DNA of 64,000 nucleotides from Bacillota bacterium. GTDB taxonomy: Bacteria > Bacillota > Clostridia > Peptostreptococcales > Acidaminobacteraceae. Of this stretch, positions 25,825-34,669 are shown in pieces; the first letter of the stretch is position 1, and each line of letters begins with the position of its first letter. The position numbers were made by a program, and so were the translations under genes. The notes under the pieces are model-generated. The model was not told the DNA's origin. It did no database searches and was given only the letters and a program-made list of their open reading frames with translations. The DNA lies in the NCBI GenBank assembly GCA_020161295.1, contig JAIUOA010000006.1, forward strand, positions 1-64,000, read 5' to 3'.

Positions 25825-27417
25825 CTAGATTTCCACTAAAATATAGGTGATATCATCGTTTAGCGATTCTCGTATGGGATTGATCGTACCTGTAATCAAC
25901 GTATTCAAGGTCTCGATATCCACGTGCTTGTGACTTTTGATAAATCGGATTAAGGTGTCAAGGTCGTAAGTGTTGTTTTTTTCCAAATCGATTAATCCAT
26001 CCGTGTAAAACAGAAGACGATCGCCCTTTTCAAGCTTAATGCGCTCGCTTTTATAATCAGGTGTTACAAAATCACTGAGTTTGCAGATGGGAAATCCTTC
26101 ACTTTTGTCGAGAAATTCGACTTTCCCGTTTTTCCGAAAACGAATGGGGCTGCAGTTAAGTCCTGCTGAGCAGTAAGTGAGCATCTTCGTGTTCAGGTTT
26201 AACGTCGCATAGAATGCCACCATGTGCATTTCATCCGGAAAATTCATTTGATTAAACTGATCATAGAAATAATTAAGGGTCCGGTCAGGCTTAAGTCCCC
26301 TGAAAAGCTGTTGATTTTTATCGTTGGATTTCAAGTAATTGTTACTGAACATGGTAAGAAGTGCTGCAGAAATACCATGACCCGATACGTCCAGTAAATA
26401 AAGCGCAATATTGTCATCATCCAGTCGATAATGATCATAAAAATCTCCGCTTAGCCGTTCACACGGAAAATAGCCCGACACCAACCGGATATCGCGATAA
26501 ACCGTGTCTTCAGCAGGTAACAGGGACTGCTGAATCTGCTTTGCATACTCCAGCTCATCGATAAACTTTTGATTCACATCTCGGACTTGATGGGTCTTTT
26601 TATCGATTATCTTTTTCAGGTTTTTAGAATAGAGGTTGAACTGCCGCTGCAGACTTTGTTTCTCTTTTTCAGGAATCAGGATATTGTTGCGATTCACATA
26701 ATAGAAGAAATACCCTAACCCTATCCCCTGAAGTATATGACTCTGAATCTGAATCTCTATGCTGTTATTTGACAAAGTGACCATGAGCTGTGCAATCAGC
26801 ATCATGGAGAACGCAAATAAGAACGCAAATGAATTTTGATTTCGCTCCTCTAGAACCAACTCATATTCAAGTGCTACGAGAAGCATGACAGAAAAGCCAT
26901 TGATTAGAAAGATGGCCGTGTCCACGTTAAAATTGGAACCCATAATCAGATAGACAGCAAGCACATGGAGCGCAAAGATGATCACGCTAACCATCATCAT
27001 TCCCAGTACACTATTATAAAGCCGACTTAACTGGTGACGCCACTTAAGCCCCACGATGCCGAATATAAAGAAACACTTTCCTAATCCGATAAACAGTGAA
27101 ATAAGGGCATCCATCTGAGGTGGTCTAATCATGAGCACCACCAATGCCACCAAGTAGTCTGCGATTAAGGTAAACAAAAAGAACGATATGCTTAAATACA
27201 GCTCATCTATACGAATTCTGCTCGTATAATAGGTCGCATTTGCCAGCAAAGAGCAAATAACGATATTTCCGATAATAACGACTAAGAAATATTGGTCCAA
27301 CACACCAGAGAATTGCTCAAATAAAACCCATGTGTTTAATGCTACCAGAATCGTCGCAATCAAAACAGATAAGATATATGAGCGGCGTTCTATGATCTTC
27401 TCTCTTACTTCATCCAT
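25825..27417 (-). CDS. Membrane-bound PP2C-family serine phosphatase (SpoIIE/RsbU-like)
   Basis: The 530-residue protein has about eight N-terminal membrane segments (about 15-235), a coiled-coil linker (about 245-285), and a SpoIIE/PP2C domain (about 300-530) with SGDFYDHYRLDDDNIALYLLDVSGHG, FYTDGLIDLE and DDITYILVEI. Acidic residues for the two manganese ions are in place. It resembles phosphatases that act on anti-sigma antagonist proteins. No such partner is nearby, so the substrate is unknown. The ATG at 27417 follows AGGTGG. It lies nine bases after the nucleoside kinase gene and is the last gene of an operon. Confidence 0.9.
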   Translation of the reverse strand: MDEVREKIIERRSYILSVLIATILVALNTWVLFEQFSGVLDQYFLVVIIGNIVICSLLANATYYTSRIRIDELYLSISFFLFTLIADYLVALVVLMIRPPQMDALISLFIGLGKCFFIFGIVGLKWRHQLSRLYNSVLGMMMVSVIIFALHVLAVYLIMGSNFNVDTAIFLINGFSVMLLVALEYELVLEERNQNSFAFLFAFSMMLIAQLMVTLSNNSIEIQIQSHILQGIGLGYFFYYVNRNNILIPEKEKQSLQRQFNLYSKNLKKIIDKKTHQVRDVNQKFIDELEYAKQIQQSLLPAEDTVYRDIRLVSGYFPCERLSGDFYDHYRLDDDNIALYLLDVSGHGISAALLTMFSNNYLKSNDKNQQLFRGLKPDRTLNYFYDQFNQMNFPDEMHMVAFYATLNLNTKMLTYCSAGLNCSPIRFRKNGKVEFLDKSEGFPICKLSDFVTPDYKSERIKLEKGDRLLFYTDGLIDLEKNNTYDLDTLIRFIKSHKHVDIETLNTLITGTINPIRESLNDDITYILVEI

Positions 27418-27426
27418 TATTACCAC

Positions 27427-29073
27427 CTACAAATCAAATCCACTGCCGCCGATAAATTCCTTTAAAATCGATACTTTCGGTACTAAATCATCGTCGTCGA
27501 TGGAGGTAAAATACCCTAAGAACTTTCTTAGCAACAATGCTTCAGAATACTCTGGTTCATCGACACCGATCTGTTCTAATAATGGGATTGCATGCTTCTT
27601 GAGGATTGCGAGTTCATATGGCAACGCGGTGTTAAACACTTCATCTGCCTCTTCCTGGAAAGGAAAGATATTCTTCTCCTCGCCACGTCTTACAGAACTC
27701 CACATACCAATCGTGCGTTTCGCAGAATGGCCTCTAAACTGGTTATCTCTCACAATTCGTCTTAGGAGTCTCGTCTGAGTGGTGGGAATTCTATTATGCT
27801 CATCAATATTCAACTGGGTGAGCGCACTGACATAGATCTTAAACTTGTCACGCTTAAATAGTTTGCTGGTTAACGCATCATTCAAGCCATGGATCCCTTC
27901 GATGATAATCGGTTGATCCTCGGTTATTTTAAGTTTATTTCCGCGATACTCCCTGGTTCCTGTCTGAAAATTAAACACAGGTAGCTCGACTTCATTACCA
28001 TCAAGCAAATCCGTGAGGTCTTTATTGAACTGATCCACATCAACTGCTTCAAGTGCTTCGAAATCGTAGTCCCCATTTTCATCTCGAGGCGTCTTATCGC
28101 GGTTGACGAAATAGTTGTCTGTGGATATGGTTACCGGGTGAAGATTATTAACCTTCAGCTGTATTCTTAAACGGTTCGCAAATGTCGTTTTTCCTGAGGA
28201 AGATGGCCCTGCGATGAGGATGACGCGTTTCTTTCTCCTCGTAATTTCATCCGCGATGGAGGCTATTTTCTTCTCATGTAACGCTTCCGCGATTTGGATT
28301 AGCTCTTTATGTTGGTCATCTATTATTAGCGTGTTTAGGTTACTTACGTAACCGATTCCCATAATATCGGACCATTGTTCACTTTCCTTAAAGACCTCTG
28401 CAATCTTCGGTGACTCCACGAAACGCGGCGGCACAAATGGGCTGTATTTCGTAGGGTGCATTAAAATCATGCCATCATCGTATTTTAAAAGCTCAAACGA
28501 CTTCAAATAACCGGTACTTGGCACCATGTAGCCGTAAAAATAATTGATTACACCGTCTAGCTCATAAACGCGAATATCACTTTTGGATCTAAACTTCATC
28601 AAGTCTACTTTCGAAGTCATGTTGTACGCCGCAAAGGCTTTAGAAGCTTCCGCTACCGTTAAATTCTTTTTCTCAAAAGGCAGATCCGCTGCAACATAGG
28701 CTTCCATCTCTTTTTGGATCAGCTCATAGTCCTCGTGTGTCAACCGTCTAGAGTAGTCGAACTCGCAGTACAAGCCCTTGCTTAAGGAATGCTCAACGCG
28801 CACTTTGATTCCATCAAAGCACTTAAGCGCTGACCGAATCATCAAAAATGATAAGCTTCGTTGATAGATTTTTTCACCATCAGAATGGCTCAAATCAACA
28901 AAAGACATTTCACAGTCGTCTGCGATTTCATTGGTCAACTCCCTGAGCAGGTTGCCACACTTTGCGGCGACGATTAAGGGTTGATCTGGCTTTTGAAGCT
29001 TCTTTGCAAGCGTTTCAAAGCGATCACCCACGTTGCATTCAAACGTTCCAAACGATTTAATGTCAACTTTCAT
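27427..29073 (-). CDS. TGS-domain nucleoside kinase (uridine kinase-like)
   Basis: The 548-residue protein begins with a TGS domain (about 1-60), followed by a region resembling the second additional domain of threonyl-tRNA synthetase (about 60-200). It ends with a uridine-kinase domain (about 280-470) with P-loop GPSSSGKTTFANRL, the TISTDNYFVNRDKTPRDENG substrate loop and EGIHGLNDAL. This architecture is typical of clostridial proteins annotated as nucleoside kinase, and differs from stand-alone uridine kinase. The ATG at 29073 follows GGAGG. The gene is 22 bases after the HEPN gene and nine before the PP2C gene. The nucleoside is inferred. Confidence 0.88.
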   Translation of the reverse strand: MKVDIKSFGTFECNVGDRFETLAKKLQKPDQPLIVAAKCGNLLRELTNEIADDCEMSFVDLSHSDGEKIYQRSLSFLMIRSALKCFDGIKVRVEHSLSKGLYCEFDYSRRLTHEDYELIQKEMEAYVAADLPFEKKNLTVAEASKAFAAYNMTSKVDLMKFRSKSDIRVYELDGVINYFYGYMVPSTGYLKSFELLKYDDGMILMHPTKYSPFVPPRFVESPKIAEVFKESEQWSDIMGIGYVSNLNTLIIDDQHKELIQIAEALHEKKIASIADEITRRKKRVILIAGPSSSGKTTFANRLRIQLKVNNLHPVTISTDNYFVNRDKTPRDENGDYDFEALEAVDVDQFNKDLTDLLDGNEVELPVFNFQTGTREYRGNKLKITEDQPIIIEGIHGLNDALTSKLFKRDKFKIYVSALTQLNIDEHNRIPTTQTRLLRRIVRDNQFRGHSAKRTIGMWSSVRRGEEKNIFPFQEEADEVFNTALPYELAILKKHAIPLLEQIGVDEPEYSEALLLRKFLGYFTSIDDDDLVPKVSILKEFIGGSGFDL

Positions 29074-29095
29074 TGCATTTCCTCCCATAATTGAG

Positions 29096-29920
29096 TTATT
29101 CGAAGTTATTATTGCCATTTGGATCTATCTTCATGAAATGGTTAAAGTCTTTTATTAAAAAGGAAATGATCATCTCATTGAGCGCTGCATACTTATACCG
29201 TTGAACTTCGATTCCCAAAGTCAGCAAGCAAGCCCGAAAATCATCGAGAACATTATAAGGATTACCGTAAACCCTTTGAATTTCTTCTGCACTAACCCCT
29301 TTAAAACCATGGCCGATAAGTGAATCATGTCTGAGTTCGATCAACTGATTCATCTTTTCAGAGTTCATCAGCCTTATTATCGGTTCTGTTGCACCACTAT
29401 TTCGATCATACTTTCTAAAGTACGTATTCAGGGCAAATATCAAGTTGCTATTAAAAATTTTGTAGTGATTCCTTAGAATCTTTAAAATCTCTTTTTTTTG
29501 AAGAAAACGCATTTGAAAGGTAAAGCTGCGATCCGGCAATTGGCTTTTAATGAACATATACTTATAGATGGCTTCTTTAAACCGGTATACCCTTCCTAGA
29601 AAATCGATGTACTCCTCATTGACGATTTGAAACTTGAGATTTTCTAAAAGCTCCGACATCAGTACATCAGGGTGACCGTTATTCAGCAGGTCCAAATTCT
29701 CGATCAGCGCTTTAACCTCCGGATTTTTTAGCGCCTCACCCGAGAGATTCTTTAGGTACTTTCGAGCCGTCGCAAAGTCGAAATTCACGGCATATCGGCA
29801 CGAATTGACGAGCACTCCAGCATCCATGTTCTCAATCCCTTTCTCTTTGAGAACTTCCAGTGCACCACAATAATCGTAACGCTCTATTAACTTTTTAACG
29901 ACCTGTAGTGACTCGACCAT
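29096..29920 (-). CDS. HEPN-domain protein resembling the nuclease half of Csm6/Csx1
   Basis: The 274-residue protein is entirely helical in pattern. It contains R197-H-D-S-L-I-G-H204, which fits the R-X4-6-H motif of HEPN ribonucleases, in a LRHDSLIGHGFKGVS context close to the LRNxSxxAHGF context of Csm6/Csx1 (TIGR02710). An early YDYCGALEVLKE segment also resembles that family. The CARF sensor domain of Csm6 is not present, so it would be a stand-alone HEPN protein. If active it would cut RNA; activity, regulation and substrate are unknown. It is in an operon with an RluA-type synthase (11 bases upstream), a nucleoside kinase and a PP2C phosphatase. No CRISPR array or cas gene is in the window. 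AGGAGG precedes the ATG. Confidence 0.7.
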   Translation of the reverse strand: MVESLQVVKKLIERYDYCGALEVLKEKGIENMDAGVLVNSCRYAVNFDFATARKYLKNLSGEALKNPEVKALIENLDLLNNGHPDVLMSELLENLKFQIVNEEYIDFLGRVYRFKEAIYKYMFIKSQLPDRSFTFQMRFLQKKEILKILRNHYKIFNSNLIFALNTYFRKYDRNSGATEPIIRLMNSEKMNQLIELRHDSLIGHGFKGVSAEEIQRVYGNPYNVLDDFRACLLTLGIEVQRYKYAALNEMIISFLIKDFNHFMKIDPNGNNNFE

Positions 29921-29931
29921 AATGCCTCCTA

Positions 29932-30831
29932 TTATTGATGGTTACTGATAAACGTCTCAATTTCTAACGAAGGGGCTTCAAATACTTTATCTTCTAAAAT
30001 GATGCGATAGCTGTGGAGTAACTGGTTCGTATGGCCATCGATTTTTCGTCCGCCGTATTTATAGTCACCTATGATGGAATGGCCGATCAACTGCATGGAC
30101 GCTCTGATTTGGTGGCTTCTACCTGTGAGTAGCTCGACTTCGACTAAGGTATAATCACCAAACGTCTTGAGCGGCTTGTATTTGGAATGGCAGTATTTCG
30201 CTTCATCGTCATCGCTTGAAACGATGCGTACTTTATTGGCCACCTCATCCTTAATCAGATACCCTTTAACTTCGCCCGCCTTCGTGAGTTTTCCGTGGAC
30301 AATGCAAAGATAATACTTTTCAACTGCTCGGTCTCTCATCAGTGCATTAAACTTTTTTAACGCCTCATAGGTTTTCGCGAAGATGACCACACCGCTGGTG
30401 TTCTTATCTAGACGGTGCACAGGTGCGGGTCTAAATGTGTTGGTACATAAATCCTTTAAATAGAAATGCACCATGGTGGCGAGTGTGTTTTTATACTCCG
30501 ATTTATCGGGATGTGTTAAAAGTCCCTTCGGTTTATTGAGCACCAGGAGCTCGTCATCTTCATAGACGATATCCAGCCCTAATTTTTCAGGTTTAACAGG
30601 CACAAAGGGCTTAATTATCGCCTCGATGGATTCTTCCGATAAGAAGATTTCTAAAACATCATTTTCCTGCAAAAAATATTGTTCATCGGTGATGCGTTTT
30701 CCATTGATTTTGAAAACCTTTTTGCGGATCAATTTATAGATATTGCTGCGGGTAGTGTCGTTGAAATACTTTAGCAAAAAACGGTCAAACCTCTGTTCAG
30801 ATTCATTTTTGGTTATTTCAATTTTTCTCAT
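29932..30831 (-). CDS. RluA-family pseudouridine synthase (RluC/RluD-type)
   Basis: The 299-residue protein has an S4 RNA-binding domain (about 10-75), then the RluA catalytic core with PVHRLDKNTSGVVIFAK, which carries the catalytic aspartate (near 143), and TGRSHQIRASMQLIGHSIIGD near 235. It makes pseudouridines in 23S rRNA; the exact sites are inferred. AGGAG precedes the ATG. It is the first gene of the operon that continues with the HEPN protein, the nucleoside kinase and the PP2C phosphatase. Confidence 0.9.
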   Translation of the reverse strand: MRKIEITKNESEQRFDRFLLKYFNDTTRSNIYKLIRKKVFKINGKRITDEQYFLQENDVLEIFLSEESIEAIIKPFVPVKPEKLGLDIVYEDDELLVLNKPKGLLTHPDKSEYKNTLATMVHFYLKDLCTNTFRPAPVHRLDKNTSGVVIFAKTYEALKKFNALMRDRAVEKYYLCIVHGKLTKAGEVKGYLIKDEVANKVRIVSSDDDEAKYCHSKYKPLKTFGDYTLVEVELLTGRSHQIRASMQLIGHSIIGDYKYGGRKIDGHTNQLLHSYRIILEDKVFEAPSLEIETFISNHQ

Positions 30832-30891
30832 CTACTCTCCTATCACCAACTGTGGGTGTATTCACTGTTTATTATTTTTATCAGCAATCAC

Positions 30892-31722
30892 TCAGTAGCT
30901 AATCGTGAGGACAGCATACTGCTTAATGGATTTGTACCCGATTTTCTCATAAAGTCTTCTCGCATTTGAGTTGTTGTTCTTTACGAATAGAACTGCGCGT
31001 TTATCACGACTCACCAAACGACTCGTAAGCTCGCGCGAGACACGCTCTCCTAAACCGAGCTTCCTATACTTAGGCGACACATAAATCCCCGAAAGAATCC
31101 CCATCTTTTCAGTTTCATCCTCAATCAGTCCCTGAGCGACCATTTCCCTGTCTTTCACCACTAAAAGATAATTTTCTTCCTCTATCATGGCTTTAAACGT
31201 TTTAACGATGTCATTGATGGCTTTGCTTTGGCGACCAAAATGAGATTCCACATCGATGAAGAACTTGAGATCGCCTAGCAGCTCGTCAACTAGAGCATGC
31301 TTCCCAGAAATCAAATCAAAACCTTCCAGTGAATCGATAGGTGTAGGTCCACCTTCATAATACATGAGCGTTGATTTCGACTCGGTGATTTCACTGACCG
31401 CTCTGCAAATCAGTTTGTATACGCCATCGATCATCACCTGATTCGCTTTGATAAATTTAGGCTTATGGGCTTTAATGGATTTCAAAAAATCTAGACTCCC
31501 CAACACTTTAGGGCTCAAGGTATGAAATGCGAGGACACTTTTGTTTGAAAAATAAAAAAGACCCAATAGTTGATTATTTTCTATTGCGCCATAAAAGACG
31601 CCTTTGGCGTCTCCTGTAGCAAATAATTCTGCTGGTTTCATTAAATAGATGACATCATCATGAAATTGCTCTATATAATCCGAAATAATCGGTAAATGCT
31701 CATGGGTAAGTTTAATTAGCAT
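30892..31722 (-). CDS. GNAT-family acetyltransferase with N-terminal extension
   Basis: The 276-residue protein has a C-terminal GNAT domain (about 140-276) with GILSGIYVSPKYRKLGLGERVSREL, an acetyl-CoA-binding R/Q-x-x-G-x-G/A variant, and NSNARRLYEKIGYK near the end. The first 140 residues are another, less conserved GNAT-like domain with FYGAIENNQLLGLFYF. Substrate and partner are unknown. GAGGTGG precedes the ATG. The gene is divergent from the MltG-like gene. Confidence 0.85.
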   Translation of the reverse strand: MLIKLTHEHLPIISDYIEQFHDDVIYLMKPAELFATGDAKGVFYGAIENNQLLGLFYFSNKSVLAFHTLSPKVLGSLDFLKSIKAHKPKFIKANQVMIDGVYKLICRAVSEITESKSTLMYYEGGPTPIDSLEGFDLISGKHALVDELLGDLKFFIDVESHFGRQSKAINDIVKTFKAMIEEENYLLVVKDREMVAQGLIEDETEKMGILSGIYVSPKYRKLGLGERVSRELTSRLVSRDKRAVLFVKNNNSNARRLYEKIGYKSIKQYAVLTISY

Positions 31723-31778
31723 GATCCACCTCTATGAAAATTGTAACACGAAAGTAATCAATTTGGAAAGAACAATGC

Positions 31779-31807
31779 TTTATGAATCCCTGAAATTATG
31801 CTATTCT
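31779..31807 (+). promoter_or_regulatory. Promoter of the MltG-like gene
   Basis: TTTATG and the extended -10 TGCTATTCT are 17 bases apart, about 33 bases upstream of the start codon at 31841. The -35 element matches poorly. Confidence 0.4.
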
Positions 31808-31840
31808 ATACTAAATGGAAGCATTCTGAAAGGATAAGTC

Positions 31841-32371
31841 ATGTTCGAAAAAATAAAGGATTTCCTCTACGATATCAGCGATATTTTCGTTTCACTGCTC
31901 ATTATCGGCGTTATTTTTTTCGCCGTTTCATGGAAAATTTCTGACACGTTAAGCGTCGATATAAATGCACCACAAACCACTAGTGAAGCAAGCGCTACAA
32001 CCGAAGGCCAAATCGTCGTCACGCCTGTTGACTCCACAGAAGCAACCAGTGCAGGAGAAGCGGGTACTACTGAAGCGACTGCAACCACAGAGGCATCCAC
32101 TGAAGCCACAACCGAAGCCCCTACTGAAGCGCCTACTCAGGCAGCTACCACACCTGGCGCTCTCGAAACCTTTGTAGTGGGAGATGGTGAGCTTGGCTAT
32201 ACGATCGGTAAAAACCTCGAATCCCAAGGCTTCATCGCCGACCGGGACGAATTTGTCAAAAGGTTAATCGAAATGGGCTATGACAGCAAACTTCGAGCAG
32301 GTACTTATAAAGTCAGCAAGACCGATTCACTCGAGACCATCATCAAGGTATTAGCCGGTGAAGGACGATAA
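31841..32371 (+). CDS. Short MltG-like protein with membrane anchor and Thr/Glu/Ala-rich linker
   Basis: The 176-residue protein has one membrane segment (about 14-33), a low-complexity linker rich in T, E, A and P (about 40-108), and a C-terminal region (about 110-176) with GYTIGKNLESQGFIAD and LRAGTYKVSKTDSLETIIKVL. The latter matches the LysM-like part of YceG/MltG endolytic transglycosylases. The catalytic domain with its glutamate is absent, so enzymatic activity is doubtful. Clostridia often carry such short forms. AAAGGA precedes the ATG; a hairpin terminator follows. Confidence 0.8.
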   Translation: MFEKIKDFLYDISDIFVSLLIIGVIFFAVSWKISDTLSVDINAPQTTSEASATTEGQIVVTPVDSTEATSAGEAGTTEATATTEASTEATTEAPTEAPTQAATTPGALETFVVGDGELGYTIGKNLESQGFIADRDEFVKRLIEMGYDSKLRAGTYKVSKTDSLETIIKVLAGEGR

Positions 32372-32391
32372 ATTTCATTTGTGTATAAAAT

Positions 32392-32433
32392 AAAACGGAC
32401 GCATTCAGTCATGAACTGAACCGTCCGTTTTTT
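32392..32433. terminator. Bidirectional terminator between convergent genes
   Basis: A ten-base outer stem (AAAACGGACG with CGTCCGTTTT) and an inner six-base stem (TTCAGT/ACTGAA) form a hairpin followed by T residues on the plus strand and, in the other direction, by T residues opposite the A-run. Confidence 0.88.
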
Positions 32434-32436
32434 AGT

Positions 32437-33171
32437 TTATTCAAGCACACCTTCTGTTAAAAGGTCGAACTCTTCTTCTGTCAATTCCCGATACTGCCCC
32501 AAGGCAATGCTAGGATCAAGTTCCAAAGCATTCATTTTAATCCTTTTAAGATAGACCACGCGTTTTCCTGCCGATTCGAACATCCGCTTCACCTGATGGA
32601 ATTTTCCCTCATGGATGGTCAATACCACCTCGGTGGTATTACCGGTCTGTATACCGATTTCTAGCTCTGCCGGCTTACATAGATAACCGTCATCCAGTGT
32701 GATTCCCTTTGAAAAAGCCGCGATATCTTTATCTGTGACACGACCTTCCACTTTAGCAAAGTATGTCTTCGGGACATGCTTTTTAGGTGCGAGCAAGTTA
32801 TGAGTGAGTTCACCGTCGTTTGTGATGATTAACAGTCCCTCTGTATCGATATCCAGTCGACCCACTGGAAATAGTTCATAGTGTTTATACTCCTCACCAA
32901 TTAAGTCGATTACCGTTTTATGGTGGTTATCCTCTGTCGCCGAAATCACTCCCTGAGGTTTGTTCATAATGAGATAAAGAAACTTCTTATAGATGACGGG
33001 TTCTCCTCTATACGTGACCAAATCCTTTTCCGCATCGATTTTATCTTTTCCGGAACGCACCACCGTTCCATTTACTTTCACTTGACCAAAACGCAGTGCG
33101 TCCTTCATTTCACTGCGGGATCCTTTTCCCATGTTTGAAAGGAGCTTGTCCAATCTGATTTTCTCACCCAT
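32437..33171 (-). CDS. RsuA-family rRNA pseudouridine synthase
   Basis: The 244-residue protein has an S4 domain (about 5-60) and an RsuA-type catalytic core with MNKPQGVISATEDNHHKTVIDLI and VGRLDIDTEGLLIITNDGEL, in which the aspartate in GRLDIDT is catalytic. The ending EGKFHQVKRMFESAGKRVVYLKRIK is the RsuA signature. RsuA makes a pseudouridine in 16S rRNA. AGGAGG precedes the ATG at 33171. It lies nine bases downstream of the RsmF-like gene, so the two form an rRNA modification operon. Confidence 0.88.
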   Translation of the reverse strand: MGEKIRLDKLLSNMGKGSRSEMKDALRFGQVKVNGTVVRSGKDKIDAEKDLVTYRGEPVIYKKFLYLIMNKPQGVISATEDNHHKTVIDLIGEEYKHYELFPVGRLDIDTEGLLIITNDGELTHNLLAPKKHVPKTYFAKVEGRVTDKDIAAFSKGITLDDGYLCKPAELEIGIQTGNTTEVVLTIHEGKFHQVKRMFESAGKRVVYLKRIKMNALELDPSIALGQYRELTEEEFDLLTEGVLE

Positions 33172-33180
33172 GGCTTCCTC

Positions 33181-34509
33181 CTACATCATCCGCCAAGAAA
33201 CTGGCAATAAATTCTTTACGGTTCCATTTGATATTTTAGCAAATCCGAGTGGATAATCTTCTACGCAAACCAGGTGCAATCCCTCGGTAAGGCTATCCAC
33301 AAAAATCGTTTCGCCTTTTAAATACTTCATGACCTCCACACTTTCAGGTGATAGCCTGAGGAGCGGTTGAAACGCTTCAGCCTTTAATGCCAGAGCCAGT
33401 GCTTGGCTCGGCGAAAACCGCCCTTTGCTGATTTCACCGATTAAAAGCCCTTCCCGTACGACATTCAAACCTCGTGTCGGAAGCTTTAATTCTGGCCTTA
33501 AAAAGACGCGTTCGCCTTCTACATCAAAATGGCCCTCCATAGGGCATTTTAAGTGCTTCACGAAAAATTCTCTGACTGGTTCTGGAGGCAACTGTGGCTC
33601 ATACGATGGAAGTGTTACTGAATCGGGAGAAGTTCTCATAAGTCCACCGATAAAGTGCCCTTCACCTTCGTTTTTATGCGGCCAAATATGCGCCATATGC
33701 GGCGTGTCAGGTGCTTTTGGTCCGATACTATTAAGCGCGATTGCGCGTGGCGTAAAACCATCAAAATTGCTCAGCATATGCTTAATTTGTTCTTCATTTT
33801 CTTCTGGTGCAAATGTGCAGGTCGAGTATATGATTTTAGCATCTGCCGCTACAAGTTCTGGTAGCGCGTCGATAATGGTACGCTGAAGTTCACTACACGC
33901 CCTCGGCCCATAGGTTTCCCAAGCTTTAACCGCTTTTGGATCTTTTCGAAACATGCCTTCACCCGAGCATGGGGCATCCACGAGAATACTCGTAAAGACA
34001 TGGCCCATGGCCTTAGCGATTTTGTCAGGCGCGTTATTAAGCACGATTACATTCCGTAGGCCAAACTTCTCGACATTTCGTAAGATGGCCTTCACACGGG
34101 TTTCATTGATATCATTCGTCACCAACAGCCCCTTATCTTCGATAAAGGTCGCTATCTGCATAGATTTCCCACCAGGAGCGGCACATAAATCGAGACAAAT
34201 CTCACCGGGAGATGGCCTTAAGGCATTTACCGGCGACATGGCGGACGGTTCCTGAACATAGTATAGTCCTGCGTAAAAATAGGGGTGTTTGGTTACTGGA
34301 TCCTCAGGGTTATAGTAAAACCCATCGGTGGTCCACGGAACGGGTCTTAACAAATAGGGAAACTTTTCTAAAAAAGTGGCCACGTCAATCTTAAGCGTGT
34401 TCACCTTTAAACTGACATAATGTTCTTCATCGTAAGTGGCGGCAAACGCGTCATATTCATCGCCTAATGTCGCACGCATACGCTCTTCAAAAGCTTTCGG
34501 TAATTTCAC
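33181..34509 (-). CDS. RsmF/Nop2-type rRNA m5C methyltransferase
   Basis: The 442-residue protein has the methyltransferase core with LDLCAAPGGKSMQIA (SAM site), VDAPCSGEGMFRKDPKA (first active cysteine) and STCTFAPEENEEQI (second active cysteine). The C-terminal 160 residues fit the RsmF C-terminal and PUA-like domains. The family makes 5-methylcytidine in rRNA; target position is inferred. The start is GTG at 34509 with AGGAG upstream. It is the first gene of the rsmF-like/rsuA-like pair. Confidence 0.88.
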   Translation of the reverse strand: MKLPKAFEERMRATLGDEYDAFAATYDEEHYVSLKVNTLKIDVATFLEKFPYLLRPVPWTTDGFYYNPEDPVTKHPYFYAGLYYVQEPSAMSPVNALRPSPGEICLDLCAAPGGKSMQIATFIEDKGLLVTNDINETRVKAILRNVEKFGLRNVIVLNNAPDKIAKAMGHVFTSILVDAPCSGEGMFRKDPKAVKAWETYGPRACSELQRTIIDALPELVAADAKIIYSTCTFAPEENEEQIKHMLSNFDGFTPRAIALNSIGPKAPDTPHMAHIWPHKNEGEGHFIGGLMRTSPDSVTLPSYEPQLPPEPVREFFVKHLKCPMEGHFDVEGERVFLRPELKLPTRGLNVVREGLLIGEISKGRFSPSQALALALKAEAFQPLLRLSPESVEVMKYLKGETIFVDSLTEGLHLVCVEDYPLGFAKISNGTVKNLLPVSWRMM

Positions 34510-34562
34510 GGGTCGCTCCTAGTCCCTGCGGGATAATTTACAAACTATTTTCAACTAATCAC

Positions 34563-34591
34563 TGGCAAATTCAGATGACATGATTTATAAT
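34563..34591 (+). promoter_or_regulatory. Possible fba promoter
   Basis: A perfect TATAAT box is at 34586-34591, about 80 bases upstream of the fba start codon. The TGGCAA hexamer 17 bases before it is a weak -35 match. Confidence 0.4.
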
Positions 34592-34669
34592 ATCATATAT
34601 AGCAGGAGATTGTTAATAGGTTCAAACGCGTTTTGCACTTAATCCATAAAAGATAAAGGAGTGATTCGA

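Noticed and set aside
29096..30831. CRISPR array or cas genes near the HEPN protein
   Set aside because: No regularly spaced repeats or cas-like genes exist in the window, so the HEPN protein is not placed in a CRISPR locus here.
31867..32227. Minus-strand frames across the repetitive linker of the MltG-like gene
   Set aside because: They arise from the low-complexity Thr/Glu/Ala codons and have no initiation signal.
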